From contig JAQUPZ010000011.1 in assembly GCA_028716365.1 (NCBI GenBank), positions 62,001 to 126,000 of the forward strand: a stretch of 64,000 nt of DNA, written 5' to 3'. How positions within the stretch are numbered: position 1 is the first letter of the stretch; each line of letters starts with the position of its first letter. This DNA comes from Kiritimatiellia bacterium. Lineage in GTDB: Bacteria > Verrucomicrobiota > Kiritimatiellia > UBA8416 > YA12-FULL-48-11. The notes below the pieces were generated by a model that made no database searches, was not told the DNA's origin, and saw nothing but the letters and a program-made list of their open reading frames with translations. Shown one piece after another: positions 1 through 8,629 of the stretch. The translations under genes and the position numbers were made by a program.

Positions 1-85
1 GACCGGTAAATTTGATAACGATGACGCCAATAAACTTATCAAAGACACTTATCGTAAAGGTTACGAAATTCCAGATCAGGTGTAA
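1..85 (+). CDS. C-terminal tail of a Gfo/Idh/MocA-type oxidoreductase (partial)
   Basis: The window opens inside a plus-strand frame that reads from base 2 to a TAA at 83-85 and gives 27 residues. The tail has the pattern F-D-N-D-D-A-N-K-L-I followed by YRKGYEIPDQV. It lines up by eye with the last residues of the oxidoreductase at 14025-15377 (FDDEAANKLLS, then RGEWNPEKV) and more loosely with the one at 1459-2874. I therefore infer that this is the end of a third member of that exported family, lying 66 bases upstream of the MFS gene and probably in the same operon. The catalytic part lies outside the window. Confidence 0.6.
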   Translation, partial: TGKFDNDDANKLIKDTYRKGYEIPDQV

Positions 86-151
86 TATTTTGGAAAAACA
101 GGCTTATTAGCCAATGCTTCGGCGACTGAACTTGGCATGTTAGCTTGAGAT

Positions 152-1390
152 ATGACTACACAATCAGACACCCCTCGTGCCAAATGGCTGGTTCTGACAG
201 CCGCATTTCTGGGTTGGATGTTCGATGGTCTTGAAATGGGTATGTTTCCTGTTGTGGCGCGACCTGCACTTCAGGAGCTGCTTAGTACAACATCAGATCA
301 GCAGGTTGGTATGTGGATGGGGTATATCACCGCACTATTCCTGCTGGGTGCGGCAGGCGGTGGACTGGTCTTCGGCTGGCTCGGGGACAAGATTGGAAGA
401 GTCCGGGCAATGACTGCGAGTATTCTGGTTTACTCCATATTTACAGGAGCTTGTTATTTTTCACAGGAAGCATGGCACTTGGGGGCGTTTCGTTTTATGG
501 CTGCACTCGGCATGGGTGGTGAATGGTCACTGGGTGTTGCGCTTGTGGTCGAAGCCTGGCCGGATGATAAGCGCCCGCTTATGGCTGGCGTTGTCGGTGC
601 TGCAGCTAATGTTGGTAACGCACTGATAGGTGTTGTGACCTGGGTGTTTCCGGTAAGTGCGTATTCCTGGCGTTGGGTGATGTTGGGAGGTGTGACTCCA
701 GCCTTTCTGGCGTTGTTTATCATCATGTTGGTGCCGGAGTCGCATCGCTGGCAGGAATCCGTCAAACAAGGCAAAGCTAATCCGTTACGCGAAATATTTG
801 GTGCGAAACTGTGGAAGACGACGCTATTGGCCATAGTGTTTTCATCGGTGGCTCTTATCGGTACGTGGGGTTCGGTGCAATGGTTGCCGTTATGGGCCGC
901 CCAGATGGCGGACGAGACCATGCCGCAAGTCAAGGGTATCACCATGTTGGTTATGTCGCTCGGTGCGATTGTGGGTTGTTTTTTCGGATCATGGATTGGT
1001 GCACGTCTTGGACGGCGGCCGGCATATTTTATCCTTTGCGCCATATCGTTGATTTCGTGTGCGGTATTGTTCCGTACTGTCAGTACGTTTGGTCTTAAGT
1101 TTATGATTGGCACGTTTATTGTGGGCCTGGTTACTGCAACTTTTTACGGCTGGTTGCCGTTATACTTGCCTGAACTGTTCCCAACACGTGCTCGCACTAC
1201 AGGGCAGGGATTGAGTTTCAATGCGGGACGTATTTTTGCGGCGATTGGCGCAATCACGCAAGGGCAGCTTGTAAACCATTTCGATGGCAGTTATGCCGAA
1301 GCCGGAGCTATCGTAACCATGATATATCTCGTCGGCATGGTATTTATCTGGTTTGGCAGGGAAACAAAAGACCTGCCGCTGCCTGAATGA
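152..1390 (+). CDS. MFS transporter, probably sugar or sugar-acid uptake
   Basis: A 412-residue protein with about twelve hydrophobic segments and the usual MFS length. Residues 21-30 read GWMFDGLEMG, the TM1 signature of the acid/hexuronate-type branch. The loop 2-3 motif GWLGDKIGR is at about 75-83, and its repeat GARLGRR lies in the second half. It should sit in the inner membrane and import a small organic acid or sugar by proton symport; the substrate cannot be read from the sequence. It lies between the tail of one Gfo/Idh oxidoreductase and the start of another, which suggests it takes up the product of their periplasmic chemistry. The ribosome binding site is weak. Confidence 0.85.
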   Translation: MTTQSDTPRAKWLVLTAAFLGWMFDGLEMGMFPVVARPALQELLSTTSDQQVGMWMGYITALFLLGAAGGGLVFGWLGDKIGRVRAMTASILVYSIFTGACYFSQEAWHLGAFRFMAALGMGGEWSLGVALVVEAWPDDKRPLMAGVVGAAANVGNALIGVVTWVFPVSAYSWRWVMLGGVTPAFLALFIIMLVPESHRWQESVKQGKANPLREIFGAKLWKTTLLAIVFSSVALIGTWGSVQWLPLWAAQMADETMPQVKGITMLVMSLGAIVGCFFGSWIGARLGRRPAYFILCAISLISCAVLFRTVSTFGLKFMIGTFIVGLVTATFYGWLPLYLPELFPTRARTTGQGLSFNAGRIFAAIGAITQGQLVNHFDGSYAEAGAIVTMIYLVGMVFIWFGRETKDLPLPE

Positions 1391-1458
1391 TGTATGGGAT
1401 TTTGTAAAAGAGTTATTGTTTCTAAAGAATCAGATATAGTCGTAGAACAGGAGGAGAA

Positions 1459-2874
1459 ATGAAAAGTACAAAATATGACGGTTGTTCGCGTCGCAGTTTT
1501 CTGAAGGCGTCCATTGTCGGTATTACAGGGGTAGCTACAATTCCGATGATTGTTTCTTGTTCTGTTCTCCGCAAGGATGCTCCCAGCAAGAAAATTAATA
1601 TCCTTCAGATTGGTTGTGGACGTATCGGGCGAAGCATGGACATGCCCGGCATTCTCAAGCAGGACGATGCCCGTATGGTTGCAGTCTGTGATTTTGACTC
1701 GATTCGTGTAGCAGATGCAAAGAAATACGTTGAAGATTATTATTCAAGAAAGAATATCTCAATTGATGTCACTGCCTATGGTGATTATCGAGAAGCCTTA
1801 CAGCGCAGTGATATTGATGCAGTTGCGGTCAGTACGCCTGATCACTGGCACGCGCAACCGGTCATAGAGGCGGCGTTGGCAGGGAAAGATATTTATGTGC
1901 AGAAACCGTTGACAATGACGGTTGTGGAAGGTCGTGCGGTCAGTAATATTATTCGCAAAAAAAAGCGTGCTTTCCAGATAGGAAGTCAGCAGCGTTCCGA
2001 GGCACAATTCCGGATGGCCTGTGAATTGGTGCGTAGTGGACGTATTGGCAAATTGCATACTGTAAAAGTCGGCCTGCCGACGGATCCTTCCGGGGGAAGA
2101 ACGACAGAAATGCCTGTTCCAGCCAACCTGAATTATGATGCGTGGCTGGGCTGCACTCAGCTGGCACCTTATAACGAAGATCGTGTCCATTCCCAGAATA
2201 CCGATCCCAAAAAACGTTATGGTGATCGTCCCGGCTGGTTGAGAATAGATACATACTGCCTGGGAATGATTACGGGGTGGGGGGCGCATCATGTGGACAT
2301 TGGCCACTGGGGAATGGATACTGAGTTAACTGGACCCATATCGGTTGAAGGTAAGGCGGAATTCCCGACTTCCGGATTATGGAATGTTCATGGGCCATAT
2401 CATATTGAATCAAAATATGCCAATGGTGTTACCATGATTATCGATAATACATTTACCACCGGAGTACGGTTTGAAGGTACGGATGGCTGGATATTTGTAA
2501 GCCGCGGTTCAGGAAAGGTTACTGCAAGTGATCCTGCCTCCGGTAAAAAGATACCACTGGATGCCAGTAATCCTGATATTATAAAGACTCCGCTTGGAGA
2601 AAAGGATGTAAAACTGCATGTAAGCGAAAAGGGTGACCATCATCTTGACTGGATCACAAGTATTAAGACCCGCAAACCGGCGGCAACTTCCCCTGAACAG
2701 GCGCATCGTTCGTGCACGGCATGTAATGTTGCCTGGATTTCGATGAAGCTTGGAAGAAAACTTACCTGGGATCCTGCAAAAGAAAGATTCGTGAATGATG
2801 ATCAGGCCAATGCCATGCTTTCGCGTCCTCAACGTGCACCTTATGGCATCGATAGGATTTTGAAGAAGACATAA
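1459..2874 (+). CDS. Tat-exported Gfo/Idh/MocA oxidoreductase, possible Tat lipoprotein
   Basis: A 471-residue NAD(P)-dependent sugar oxidoreductase of the Gfo/Idh/MocA family. A twin-arginine motif (RRSFLK, 11-16) is followed by a hydrophobic stretch ending in IVSC (Cys34), so it may be a Tat-exported lipoprotein. The Rossmann glycine motif IGCGRIG is at about 51-57 and STPDHWH at about 125-131. The usual EKP motif is QKP (148-150), which keeps the lysine and proline. The AGGAGG ribosome binding site is well placed. Members of this family oxidise or epimerise sugars, often at C3; export implies a substrate outside the cytoplasm and a bound cofactor folded in before transport. It is followed by a ThuA protein and a second Gfo/Idh-like protein. 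Confidence 0.85.
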   Translation: MKSTKYDGCSRRSFLKASIVGITGVATIPMIVSCSVLRKDAPSKKINILQIGCGRIGRSMDMPGILKQDDARMVAVCDFDSIRVADAKKYVEDYYSRKNISIDVTAYGDYREALQRSDIDAVAVSTPDHWHAQPVIEAALAGKDIYVQKPLTMTVVEGRAVSNIIRKKKRAFQIGSQQRSEAQFRMACELVRSGRIGKLHTVKVGLPTDPSGGRTTEMPVPANLNYDAWLGCTQLAPYNEDRVHSQNTDPKKRYGDRPGWLRIDTYCLGMITGWGAHHVDIGHWGMDTELTGPISVEGKAEFPTSGLWNVHGPYHIESKYANGVTMIIDNTFTTGVRFEGTDGWIFVSRGSGKVTASDPASGKKIPLDASNPDIIKTPLGEKDVKLHVSEKGDHHLDWITSIKTRKPAATSPEQAHRSCTACNVAWISMKLGRKLTWDPAKERFVNDDQANAMLSRPQRAPYGIDRILKKT

Positions 2875-2995
2875 TCTTTTCTGTCTGAAACAAACATAAG
2901 AACATCATCTGGAACCGAAGTATTTATTCGGTATTAACTTTATTGCGAAGAAAAGTATGTTGTTGTACGGTTATCACTTTTTGAGGAGAAAAGTT

Positions 2996-3760
2996 ATGTG
3001 TTTGAAGAAGTTGTTTGTTTGTGCTGTCACCGTGACATTGGCATTTGTCTGTACCGTTCATGCGGCTGACAAGAAGGTTCTTGTCTATACCAAGTATGGT
3101 AAAGGATTTGTCCACAATTGTGTCCAGGCGTGTGCTGATGCGGTCAAGGAGCTCGGAAAAGAAAATGGTTTTGGCGTGGATGTTTCCGATGATCCTTCGA
3201 AATTTACGGAAGCAAATCTGAAACAGTACAATGCCCTGGTTTTCGATAATACAAACAACAAGCTGTTCGATACAGAGGAACAGAAAACTGCGCTCCAGAA
3301 ATATATCAGGGCCGGCGGTGGTTTTGTGGGTATTCATTCAGCCTCCGGAGGAGAACGTGATTGGCCCTGGTACTGGGCGCTGGTCGGCGGAAAATTCAAG
3401 TCGCACTCTCCGCATCAGACTTTTAAAATGAAAGTTGTGGATCATAATCATCCGTCAACTTCTTTCCTCGGCGATACCTGGGACTGGACTGATGAGTGCT
3501 ATTTTCATACAAATGTAAACCCTGATATTCATGTTCTTATTGAAGTGGATGTGACTGCACTCAAGGGAGGGAAGAAAAATGTTGATATGGTCAAGGTCGC
3601 AGGGACAAAGGTTGCACCTATGACCTGGTGTCATAAATTCGATGGTGGTCGTGAGTGGTTCGTGGCGCTTGGGCATGATCCAAAACACTATTCCGATCCG
3701 AATTTTCGCAAGCATTTGCTTGGCGGTATACGTTGGGTAATGGGTGAGGATAAGAAATAA
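2996..3760 (+). CDS. Exported ThuA-domain protein
   Basis: A 254-residue protein with a Sec signal peptide (basic start, hydrophobic core, cleavage near VHAAD) and a ThuA-like, glutamine-amidotransferase-type fold: KVLVYTKYG at the first strand, GGGFVGIHSASGG in the middle and DECYFH towards the end. ThuA-type proteins are known from trehalose utilisation, where 3-keto-trehalose is formed, and are common next to Gfo/Idh enzymes in this kind of bacterium. I chose the ATG at 2996 because GAGGAG lies 7 bases upstream and a signal peptide begins there; an in-frame ATG at 2957 lacks both. The gene is flanked by two Gfo/Idh-type genes, so a shared 3-keto-sugar pathway is the likely context. Confidence 0.8.
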   Translation: MCLKKLFVCAVTVTLAFVCTVHAADKKVLVYTKYGKGFVHNCVQACADAVKELGKENGFGVDVSDDPSKFTEANLKQYNALVFDNTNNKLFDTEEQKTALQKYIRAGGGFVGIHSASGGERDWPWYWALVGGKFKSHSPHQTFKMKVVDHNHPSTSFLGDTWDWTDECYFHTNVNPDIHVLIEVDVTALKGGKKNVDMVKVAGTKVAPMTWCHKFDGGREWFVALGHDPKHYSDPNFRKHLLGGIRWVMGEDKK

Positions 3761-3792
3761 TCAGTTTATTTAAAAACAAGGAGGAATAAAAA

Positions 3793-5202
3793 ATGATGCT
3801 GTCTAAGAGAGTGATGATTTCCGTTTTGCCGTGTCTGCTTGTTCTGGCCGGATGTTGTGACAAACAGAAAAATGAGAAACAAACAAAGCCTGAGGAGGTT
3901 CCTGCAATGAAAGGGAAGGTAAAGTTAATGACACTAGATCCGGCTCATTTCCATGCGAGCCTTGTCCAGAAATTTATGTATGACCAGGTCGATCCTGTTG
4001 TTCATGTATATGCTCCGGAAGGAGATGAACTCCAGGAGCACCTGAAACGCGTAGAGAGTTATAACACGAGGGCCGAAAATCCCACAAAATGGCAGGAGAA
4101 AGTTTACACTGGTCCTGATTTCCTGGAGAAGATGGTAAAGGAGAAGCCGGGTAATGTGGTGGTCATCTCTGGTAATAATGCCAAAAAAACAAAGTATATC
4201 ATGGCCTGCATAGAGGCAGGCCTGAACGTGCTTGCCGACAAGCCGATGGCAATTGTACCTGATGATTACGTGTTGCTTAAGAAGGCGTTTGAAGTTGCCA
4301 AAGTAAAAGGTTTGTTCTTGTACGACATCATGACTGAACGAAGTGAAATCACAACCCTTTTACAGAAAGAACTTTCACACATACCGGATATTTTCGGAAC
4401 ACTTGAGAATGGTACACCGGAAAAACCTGCTGTTACCAAGGAAAGTGTTCATCATTATTTCAAATATGTGTCCGGCAAACCGCTTAAAAGACCAGCATGG
4501 TTTTTTGATGTAAACCAGCAGGGCGAGGCGATTGTTGATGTGACTACACACCTGGTAGATCTGGTACAATGGGAGTGTTTCCCGGAACAGACGCTTGATT
4601 GTGAGAAAGATGTGGAAATTATTTCAGCGAGGAGATGGATCACCAAGATAACGTCCGAGCAGTTCAAGAAGGCGACTTTGCTGGATAATTATCCTGATTA
4701 CCTGAAAAAAGATGTTGGGGCGGATAATGTGTTAAATGTCTATGGAAATGGAGAATTCATATTTAAGCTGAAGGGTGTCTATGCAAAGGCGTCTGTCATG
4801 TGGAATTTCGAAGCGCCGCCCGGTACTCTGGACACGCACTATTCCATCATGCGTGGCAGCAAGGCTGATATTGTGATCCGCCAGGGCAAAGAACAGAACT
4901 ACAAGCCAACCCTGTATGTTGAAAAGAAATCAGCTGTGCCTGATGAAGAATTTGAAAAGATTTTGAAAGCTGGCATAACAAAGCTGAATGCTGCGTATCC
5001 CGGTGTTGATATGAAAAAGGCCGACAAAATATGGGAAATCATCATTCCCGATAAATACAAGGTCGGTCACGAAGCTCACTTTGCAGAGGTAACGAAAAGA
5101 TATCTGGAATTCCTCGCAGAAGGGAAAATGCCTGCGTGGGAAGTTCCGAACATGATCGTCAAGTATTACACCATTACCAAGGCTTATGAAAAGAGCAGAT
5201 AA
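3793..5202 (+). CDS. Gfo/Idh/MocA-like oxidoreductase, lipoprotein
   Basis: A 469-residue protein with a lipobox (LVLAGC, Cys21), so it is probably anchored to a membrane from the periplasmic side. The N-terminal Rossmann domain is divergent: the usual GxGxxG is not clear, but ADKPM at about 148-152 matches the family EKP-type motif. The C-terminal half carries DVTTHLVDLVQW, which resembles the conserved substrate-side region with a histidine. Length and layout fit the putative-oxidoreductase branch that sits beside ThuA genes. AAGGAGG lies just upstream of two adjacent ATGs (3793 and 3796). It forms a tight plus-strand run with the two preceding genes. Cofactor and substrate cannot be assigned. 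Confidence 0.7.
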   Translation: MMLSKRVMISVLPCLLVLAGCCDKQKNEKQTKPEEVPAMKGKVKLMTLDPAHFHASLVQKFMYDQVDPVVHVYAPEGDELQEHLKRVESYNTRAENPTKWQEKVYTGPDFLEKMVKEKPGNVVVISGNNAKKTKYIMACIEAGLNVLADKPMAIVPDDYVLLKKAFEVAKVKGLFLYDIMTERSEITTLLQKELSHIPDIFGTLENGTPEKPAVTKESVHHYFKYVSGKPLKRPAWFFDVNQQGEAIVDVTTHLVDLVQWECFPEQTLDCEKDVEIISARRWITKITSEQFKKATLLDNYPDYLKKDVGADNVLNVYGNGEFIFKLKGVYAKASVMWNFEAPPGTLDTHYSIMRGSKADIVIRQGKEQNYKPTLYVEKKSAVPDEEFEKILKAGITKLNAAYPGVDMKKADKIWEIIIPDKYKVGHEAHFAEVTKRYLEFLAEGKMPAWEVPNMIVKYYTITKAYEKSR

Positions 5203-5260
5203 GACAATAAAGTGTGATGATGTATGAGGTAACGGGGTATTACATTGAAAATGTATCATG

Positions 5261-5281
5261 CCGGAATGGGAAGAATTCCGG
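5261..5281. other. Hairpin just upstream of the methyltransferase gene
   Basis: A 7-bp perfect inverted repeat (CCGGAAT / ATTCCGG) with a 7-base loop lies 14 bases before the ATG at 5295. It is followed by an A-rich stretch and not by a T run, so it does not look like a classic intrinsic terminator for the preceding operon. It could affect mRNA stability or translation of the methyltransferase. Confidence 0.35.
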
Positions 5282-5294
5282 TATTAAAAATTGA

Positions 5295-6044
5295 ATGTTC
5301 CAAAAGCTTACACTTGTTGTAAAAGAATCCTTGAGCAATCCTGATAGGAAGAAGCAGCTCAATCGTGATTTGTTTTCCCTGATAGCCCGGAGTTATGATT
5401 CGGCGACGCCAATAATGTCCTTATGGCGTGATCAGGTTTGGAAAAGGATCATGGTGGGAATGTTGCCTGCAGTAGACTTTCCTGTATGTGTTGATATTGC
5501 CTGCGGGACGGGAGATATAATCCGGCTGTTGATCGAGAAATATCCCCATGGAAGAATTGCCGGTATTGACCTGACCGAAGCAATGATACTCCGGGCCAGA
5601 GAACGGTGCTGTAATGGAACCGTTACGTTTTTTATGCAGGACATGTGCCGGCTTGGCTTAAAGGACAATTGTGCCGACATGGTCACCGCAGGATATGCAA
5701 TTCGCAATGCCCCTGACCTTGAAAAAAGTCTGGACGAGATTCATCGTGTTTTAAAGCCGGGAGGGACTGCCGCATTTTTAGAGTTTTCAAAACCGCGACA
5801 ATGGCCTTTTGGCGCCATTAACTGCTGGATAATGATGCTATGGGGCTGGATGATAGGTTTGTTGTTTCACTGGAAACCTGCAGTACATGTTTATATTGGA
5901 GAAAGCATGAAAACATTCCCCGATAGAACCAGGCTAAAGCAAATCCTGAAACAACATGGATTCGATTTGACGCAATCGAAACTGCTGTTTCTTGGTCTGG
6001 CGGAGATTGTCTTGGCAACAAAACGTACAAAACAGCCTAGTTGA
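5295..6044 (+). CDS. UbiE/MenG-like class I methyltransferase
   Basis: A 249-residue SAM-dependent methyltransferase of the UbiE/COQ5 group. Motif I is VDIACGTGDI at about 66-75. GYAIRNAPDL in the middle matches the family signature GIRN, and VLKPGG is present. UbiE-type enzymes methylate the quinone ring in ubiquinone or menaquinone synthesis. The hydrophobic insert at about 175-195 is typical of this group. No other quinone gene is nearby, so the exact substrate is uncertain and I give no symbol. The start has little Shine-Dalgarno support. Its last 8 bases overlap the 3' end of the convergent glycogen phosphorylase gene. Confidence 0.75.
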   Translation: MFQKLTLVVKESLSNPDRKKQLNRDLFSLIARSYDSATPIMSLWRDQVWKRIMVGMLPAVDFPVCVDIACGTGDIIRLLIEKYPHGRIAGIDLTEAMILRARERCCNGTVTFFMQDMCRLGLKDNCADMVTAGYAIRNAPDLEKSLDEIHRVLKPGGTAAFLEFSKPRQWPFGAINCWIMMLWGWMIGLLFHWKPAVHVYIGESMKTFPDRTRLKQILKQHGFDLTQSKLLFLGLAEIVLATKRTKQPS

Positions 6045-8547
6045 TGGGAAGATCGACTTTGGTAGGTTTTACGTGCCAGATGTCTTGACAGTACTCCTTG
6101 ATTGCACGATCAGATGAGAACTTACCTATGCGGGCGACATTGAGGATTGACATACCAGCCCATTGTGCCATGTCTTGATAGGTGCGGCTGACTCTGTCCT
6201 GACATTCAAGATATGATACATAATCTGCGAACAACATATACCTGTCAAAATCCATGAGTTCCCTTGTAAGGGGCCGGAAGAGATTGCCATCACCTTCCGA
6301 AAACATCCCGCATGAAATCTGGTCCATGATCGCGCTCAGTTCGGGATTGTTATTGCAGATTTCAGATGGCCGGTATCCTTCCAGCTTGCGCTTTAAAACC
6401 TCTTCGGTCGTTAAGCCAAACAGGAAGAAATTGTCGCTGCCAACTTCTTCCCGGATTTCCACGTTGGCACCATCGAGAGTGCCAATGGTAAGTGCGCCGT
6501 TCATTGAAAACTTCATGTTGCCCGTACCTGAGGCCTCCATGCCGGCTGTTGATATCTGTTCTGACAGATCGGCGGCAGGGTAAATACGCTGGGCGTTCTT
6601 TACGTTGAAATCTGGCAGGAAAACCACCTTCATCAGATCGTTTACTTGCCTGTCTTTATTGATCACTTCGGCAACGGAATTGATCAGCTTGATGATGAGT
6701 TTTGCCATGTAATAGCCCGGGGCGGCCTTACCCCCGAAAATAAATGTACGTGGAACGTAATCTTTGTTCGGAAATTGTTTTATACGGTTGTACATGGTTA
6801 TTACGTGAAGTACGTTCATGTGCTGCCGTTTGTATTCGTGAATTCTTTTTACCTGGATATCGAATATTGATTCTTCGTTAACGATTATTCCTGTTATTTT
6901 TTTGATGAACTCGCTTAACCTGTTCTTGTTATCCTGCTTCGCGCGTTGCCAGCTGTTCTGCAAGTTCCTGTCAAAAGCCATTTTGGCAAGTTTTCCGAGT
7001 TCTGTGGTATTTATTATCCATTCGTCGCCGATTGTTGATGAGATCAATTTTGAAAGTGATGGATTTGCGAGAACCATGAACCGGCGTGGCGTCACTCCGT
7101 TTGTCTTATTATTAAATTTTTCCGGCCAAAGATCATGGAAATCCTTCAATATGGTTTGTTTTAACAATTTGGAATGCAGTTCAGCTACACCGTTGATTTT
7201 CATGCTTCCAACGCAGGCCAGGTTTGCCATTCGAACTTGTTTTCCCCATCCTTCTTCTATGAGTGAGAGACGGGATATTTTACCATCGTCGCCGGGAAAT
7301 CTGGTACGGGCCTGTTCAAGGAACCGGCTGTTTATTTCATAAATTATTTCAGTGTGTCTGGGCAGGAGATTCTGAAAGACTGAAAGAGGCCATTTTTCAA
7401 GCGCTTCCGGCAGAAGGGTATGGTTGGTGTAAGCGAAAGTGTTTGTCGTTATATGCCATGCCTTGTCCCATGCCATTCCATGAACGTCCATCAGCAGTCT
7501 CATAAGTTCGGCGATGCTGATTGCCGGATGCGTATCATTGAGCTGGCAGGTGTATTTCTCGTGGAATTTATCCAGGGTTTTCTCGCGCTGGAGGTGAATG
7601 CGTATCATATCCTGCAGCGAGCATGATACAAAGAAGTATTCCTGCTGTAAGCGAAGCTCCCTGCCCACCACTGTCTGGTCGTTGGGATAGAGTATCCTGC
7701 TGATGTTTTCAGAAGATACTTTTTCTTCCACGGCCCGGTAGTAATCACCGACATTGAAAGCCTGCAGATTGAGCGATTCACGCGCATCAGCCTTCCAGAG
7801 CCTGAGCATGTTGGCTGTCTTTACTGCGTAGCCCAGGATCGGGGTGTCGTATGGTGTGCCCATTATCATGTTGCGGGGAATCCATCTGACACGCTGGTTA
7901 CCTTTTTCATCTGTGTAAGTTTCTGAGTGTCCGCCGAAATTGACACAATACTGGATTTCGGGACGGGGGATTTCCCAGGGGTTTCCATCGTGGAGCCATT
8001 TGTCGGTTACCTCTACCTGCCATCCATTGTGAATCTCCTGGTCGAAAATACCATATTCGTAACGGATCCCATAACCGATGGTGGGGATCTCAAGGGTGGC
8101 AAGAGAGTCCATGAAGCATGCTGCAAGACGTCCCAAGCCTCCGTTACCGAGGCCTGGTTCCTCCTCCTGTTCCAGCAGCTCATCCAGGGAAAGCCCAAGC
8201 TGATCGACAGCCTCCCGTGCCTGGTCGTAGATTCCCATATTTAGCAGGTTATTTCCCAGAAGGGGGCCGAGCAGGTACTCTGCGGAGAGATAAACCACGG
8301 TTCTGCTTTCTTCCTTAAAGTAGGTATGAGCCGTCTGTATCCATCGATGCAACAGGCGGTGTCGAACGGCATAGGCAAGTGCCATGTAGAAATCGTGTTT
8401 TGTAGCAACTTCAGGGAATTTTGCCTGACTGCAGAATAGTTCCTCGATAATATCATGCTTGATGGCTTCAACGCTGTTTTCAGGATTATTAATATTCTTT
8501 CTATAACGCGTCTGCCTGGCAGTACTGTTGTATATTCTACTGGCCAT
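6037..8547 (-). CDS. glgP: Glycogen/starch/maltodextrin phosphorylase
   Basis: An 836-residue cytoplasmic enzyme of GT35 that releases glucose-1-phosphate from alpha-1,4-glucans using pyridoxal phosphate. Its length is normal for the family. Clear signatures are EEEPGLGNGGLGRLAACFMDS near the N-terminus, QLNDTHP, TNHTL, NGVTPRRF, and the PLP region EASGTGNMKF, whose lysine binds the cofactor, followed by TIGTLDGANVEI. It is alone on the minus strand between unrelated neighbours, so it looks like a monocistronic storage-metabolism gene. It overlaps the convergent methyltransferase gene by 8 bases, leaving no room for a terminator between them. Confidence 0.97.
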   Translation of the reverse strand: MASRIYNSTARQTRYRKNINNPENSVEAIKHDIIEELFCSQAKFPEVATKHDFYMALAYAVRHRLLHRWIQTAHTYFKEESRTVVYLSAEYLLGPLLGNNLLNMGIYDQAREAVDQLGLSLDELLEQEEEPGLGNGGLGRLAACFMDSLATLEIPTIGYGIRYEYGIFDQEIHNGWQVEVTDKWLHDGNPWEIPRPEIQYCVNFGGHSETYTDEKGNQRVRWIPRNMIMGTPYDTPILGYAVKTANMLRLWKADARESLNLQAFNVGDYYRAVEEKVSSENISRILYPNDQTVVGRELRLQQEYFFVSCSLQDMIRIHLQREKTLDKFHEKYTCQLNDTHPAISIAELMRLLMDVHGMAWDKAWHITTNTFAYTNHTLLPEALEKWPLSVFQNLLPRHTEIIYEINSRFLEQARTRFPGDDGKISRLSLIEEGWGKQVRMANLACVGSMKINGVAELHSKLLKQTILKDFHDLWPEKFNNKTNGVTPRRFMVLANPSLSKLISSTIGDEWIINTTELGKLAKMAFDRNLQNSWQRAKQDNKNRLSEFIKKITGIIVNEESIFDIQVKRIHEYKRQHMNVLHVITMYNRIKQFPNKDYVPRTFIFGGKAAPGYYMAKLIIKLINSVAEVINKDRQVNDLMKVVFLPDFNVKNAQRIYPAADLSEQISTAGMEASGTGNMKFSMNGALTIGTLDGANVEIREEVGSDNFFLFGLTTEEVLKRKLEGYRPSEICNNNPELSAIMDQISCGMFSEGDGNLFRPLTRELMDFDRYMLFADYVSYLECQDRVSRTYQDMAQWAGMSILNVARIGKFSSDRAIKEYCQDIWHVKPTKVDLPIN

Positions 8548-8629
8548 GTTAGTTCCTATGTATTTTTATACTACAATTAATATACGAGGTCATCAATAAA
8601 AGGATTGAGAAATCAAGAGAAATCGGTTT

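Noticed and set aside
454-1113. Antisense frame of 219 codons inside the MFS gene
   Set aside because: The plus-strand MFS protein is clear; the antisense product has no family features or start site.
2914-2932. 6-bp hairpin after the first oxidoreductase gene as a terminator
   Set aside because: The stem is short and not followed by a T run, and the next gene is close and functionally linked, so termination is unlikely.
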